Shown here: positions 9,477-10,157 of the stretch, piece by piece | Layout: every line of letters starts with the position of its first letter | How positions within the stretch are numbered: the first letter of the stretch is position 1 | DNA from: Acanthaster planci | Lineage: Eukaryota > Echinodermata > Asteroidea > Valvatida > Acanthasteridae | Length of the DNA stretch: 10,157 nt | Reading direction: 5' to 3' | NCBI RefSeq assembly: GCF_001949145.1 | Contig: NW_019091908.1 | Location: forward strand, 4,266-14,422 | Notes under the pieces: generated by a model | Database searches by the model: none | Told to the model about the DNA's origin: nothing | What the model saw: the letters and a program-made list of their open reading frames with translations, nothing else | Position numbers and translations under genes: made by a program

Positions 9477-9477
9477 N
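9477..9477. other. Undetermined base at a second phase break
   Basis: The N separates 'gaacatgtgg' from 'ggatgtgaaacttatatg'. The 38 or so bases to its right repeat the same monomer tail already present at 9438-9476, at an offset of 40, so the spacing between boundaries collapses to 40 bp. This is an unmerged end overlap rather than a true 40-bp monomer. Confidence 0.8.
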
Positions 9478-10157
9478 GGATGTGAAACTTATATGAATAT
9501 ATAGGAGAACATATGCCTTTTAAGATGACACCAAGATTGCCAGATTTATATAATTTCAAGACCTTTTATGCTCGAATATATGAAACATTCTCTGCGCGGG
9601 ATAAGAACTGGTATAGCACAGACAAAGCCAGAATTCCACCAAAAAAGGAGGCAGTTGGAAAAGAACTCGCACTTTCATTGGCAGCTATTTCCCTAAATAC
9701 TGCAAATATGGAGATGAAACTTATATGAATTGATATGGAAACATGTGACCTTTCACATCACACCAACATTGCCAGATCTAGATAATTCTCAGACCTTTTA
9801 TGCTCGATTATATGAAGCATTCTCTGCGTGGGATAAGGACCGGTATTTTGCAGACGAAACCAAAATTCTGCAAAAATATCAGGCAAGTGGACACAAACTT
9901 GCATTTCCTTTGGACGATATTTCCCTAACTACTGCAAATATGGATATGAAACTTATATGAATAGGCAGGGAATTATGTGGCCTTTCATATGGCACCCAGA
10001 TTGCCACGTTTAGATAATTCTTGGACCTTTTATGCTCGATTATAGGAATCCTTCTCTGCGCGGGATAAGGACCAGTATAGCGTAGACGAAGCCAGACTTC
10101 CGCAAAAATATCAAACAGTCAGACAAGAAATCGCACTTCCTTTGGAGGATATTTCCC
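9478..10157. repeat. Right-edge segment: monomer tail, two full monomers and a partial
   Basis: After the tail fragment (9478-9511), monomers start at 9512, 9744 and 9976. The 9512 monomer has the K-type middle ('caaaaaaggaggcag') and 'ctcgaatata'. The 9744 monomer ends with the H-type cassette ('caggcaagtggacac') and 'ggcaggg'. The partial monomer at 9976 resembles 8080 ('ttgccacgtttag', 'gattataggaa'). The array runs out of the window inside 'gatatttccc'. Confidence 0.85.

Larger units (their letters stand above)
1..10157. repeat. Tandem satellite array, about 232-bp monomer, filling the window
   Basis: The entire window consists of head-to-tail copies of one monomer. Boundaries taken at 'tgtggcc' or its variants fall at 142, 375, 607, 839, 1072, 1303, 1535, 1768, 2000, 2232, 2466, 2759, 2992, 3223, 3455, 3687, 3920, 4150, 4382, 4613, 4844, 5076, 5307, 5539, 5755, 5988, 6219, 6451, 6685, 6915, 7145, 7388, 7618, 7849, 8080, 8313, 8544, 8773, 9006, 9238, 9472, 9512, 9744 and 9976. 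Spacing is 229-234 bp except for 293 (2466), 216 (5539), 243 (7145) and 40 (9472). Landmarks in order within a monomer are 'tgtggcctttcag', 'gatttagataattctcag', 'atgctcgattatatgaagc', 'gcgtgggataaggacc', 'gaagccagaattcc', an A-rich stretch, 'ttcctttggcagatatt', 'tccctaactactgcaaat' and 'gatatgaaacttatatg'. Nearly every monomer carries an EcoRI site (GAATTC), so EcoRI should cut the array into a ladder. No unique sequence interrupts it. A eukaryotic satellite is inferred; I do not recognise the family. Confidence 0.96.
4150..10157. repeat. Domain 2: more divergent monomers, about ten-monomer cycle
   Basis: From here most monomers read 'ttgccagatttag' rather than 'ttgcaagatttag', and from about 5460 'cacttcc' or 'catttcc' largely replaces 'caattcc'. 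The trimer markers disappear. Matching pairs are instead long range: 5307 with 7849, 5539 with 8080 (shared 'aggaagccttctcttcgcg' and 'tagcatag'), 5988 with 9006 (shared 'caggcaagtggacacgaac' and 'ccttttgacgat'), and 6451 with 9238 (shared 'ttaggctcgattatttg' and 'gattaggaccgg'). The 5988/9006 and 6451/9238 pairs are about 95% identical by eye; 5307/7849 is clearly lower. Confidence 0.75.

Noticed and set aside
1-10157. CRISPR array
   Set aside because: The repeats are about 232 bp and contiguous, with no unique spacers between short repeats.
1-10157. Gene for a repetitive protein
   Set aside because: The monomer length is not a multiple of three, lengths vary by one or two bases, and in-frame stops are common in all frames, so no continuous repeat protein can be read.

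Overview
The whole window is one uninterrupted tandem satellite array. I see no convincing protein-coding gene, RNA gene or transposon. Monomers are about 232 bp (mostly 229-234) and all lie in the same orientation. Using the conserved motif at the start of 'tgtggcc' as the boundary, about 44 boundaries run from position 142 to 9976, with a partial monomer at each end. Base composition is moderately AT-rich, about 60% AT by eye on a consensus monomer. A long, gene-free array with higher-order repeats, mosaic monomers and an apparent CpG-decay pattern points to a eukaryotic nuclear satellite of pericentromeric, centromeric or other heterochromatic type. I cannot name the host lineage from the sequence.

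Layout. Positions 1 to about 4150 form a domain with a three-monomer higher-order repeat (period about 697 bp). Its types are A ('ttgatgagg' start, 'ctcgaatata', A-run plus 'ggacgcag'), B ('gacacaacg', 'gaccttttatg', 'aaacttaaatg') and C ('gattttag' or 'cagttgacacc'). Within it, one monomer (2466-2758) has grown to 293 bp through a perfect 64-bp internal direct duplication, and one B monomer is missing. From about 4150 to 5300 the array changes character, with hybrid monomers and 'ttgcaag' giving way to 'ttgccag'. From about 5300 to the end, monomers are more divergent and follow a longer cycle of about ten monomers. Its clearest copy is 7163-9476 (2314 bp), and a degraded partial copy lies at 5307-7161.

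Two single undetermined bases (7162 and 9477) sit exactly where the monomer phase jumps. They bracket the ten-monomer block, and the block's right end reads straight into its own left end, rebuilding a rare variant that is found intact at 6685-6696. This suggests either an assembly artefact of a cyclic repeat or a real ten-monomer unit whose neighbours were mis-joined.

Open frames of about 71 codons recur on the plus strand, and of 60-155 codons on the minus strand. They follow from the repeated monomer: the period is not a multiple of three, most plus-strand frames lack an ATG, and many copies carry stops or frameshifts. I treat them as non-coding.
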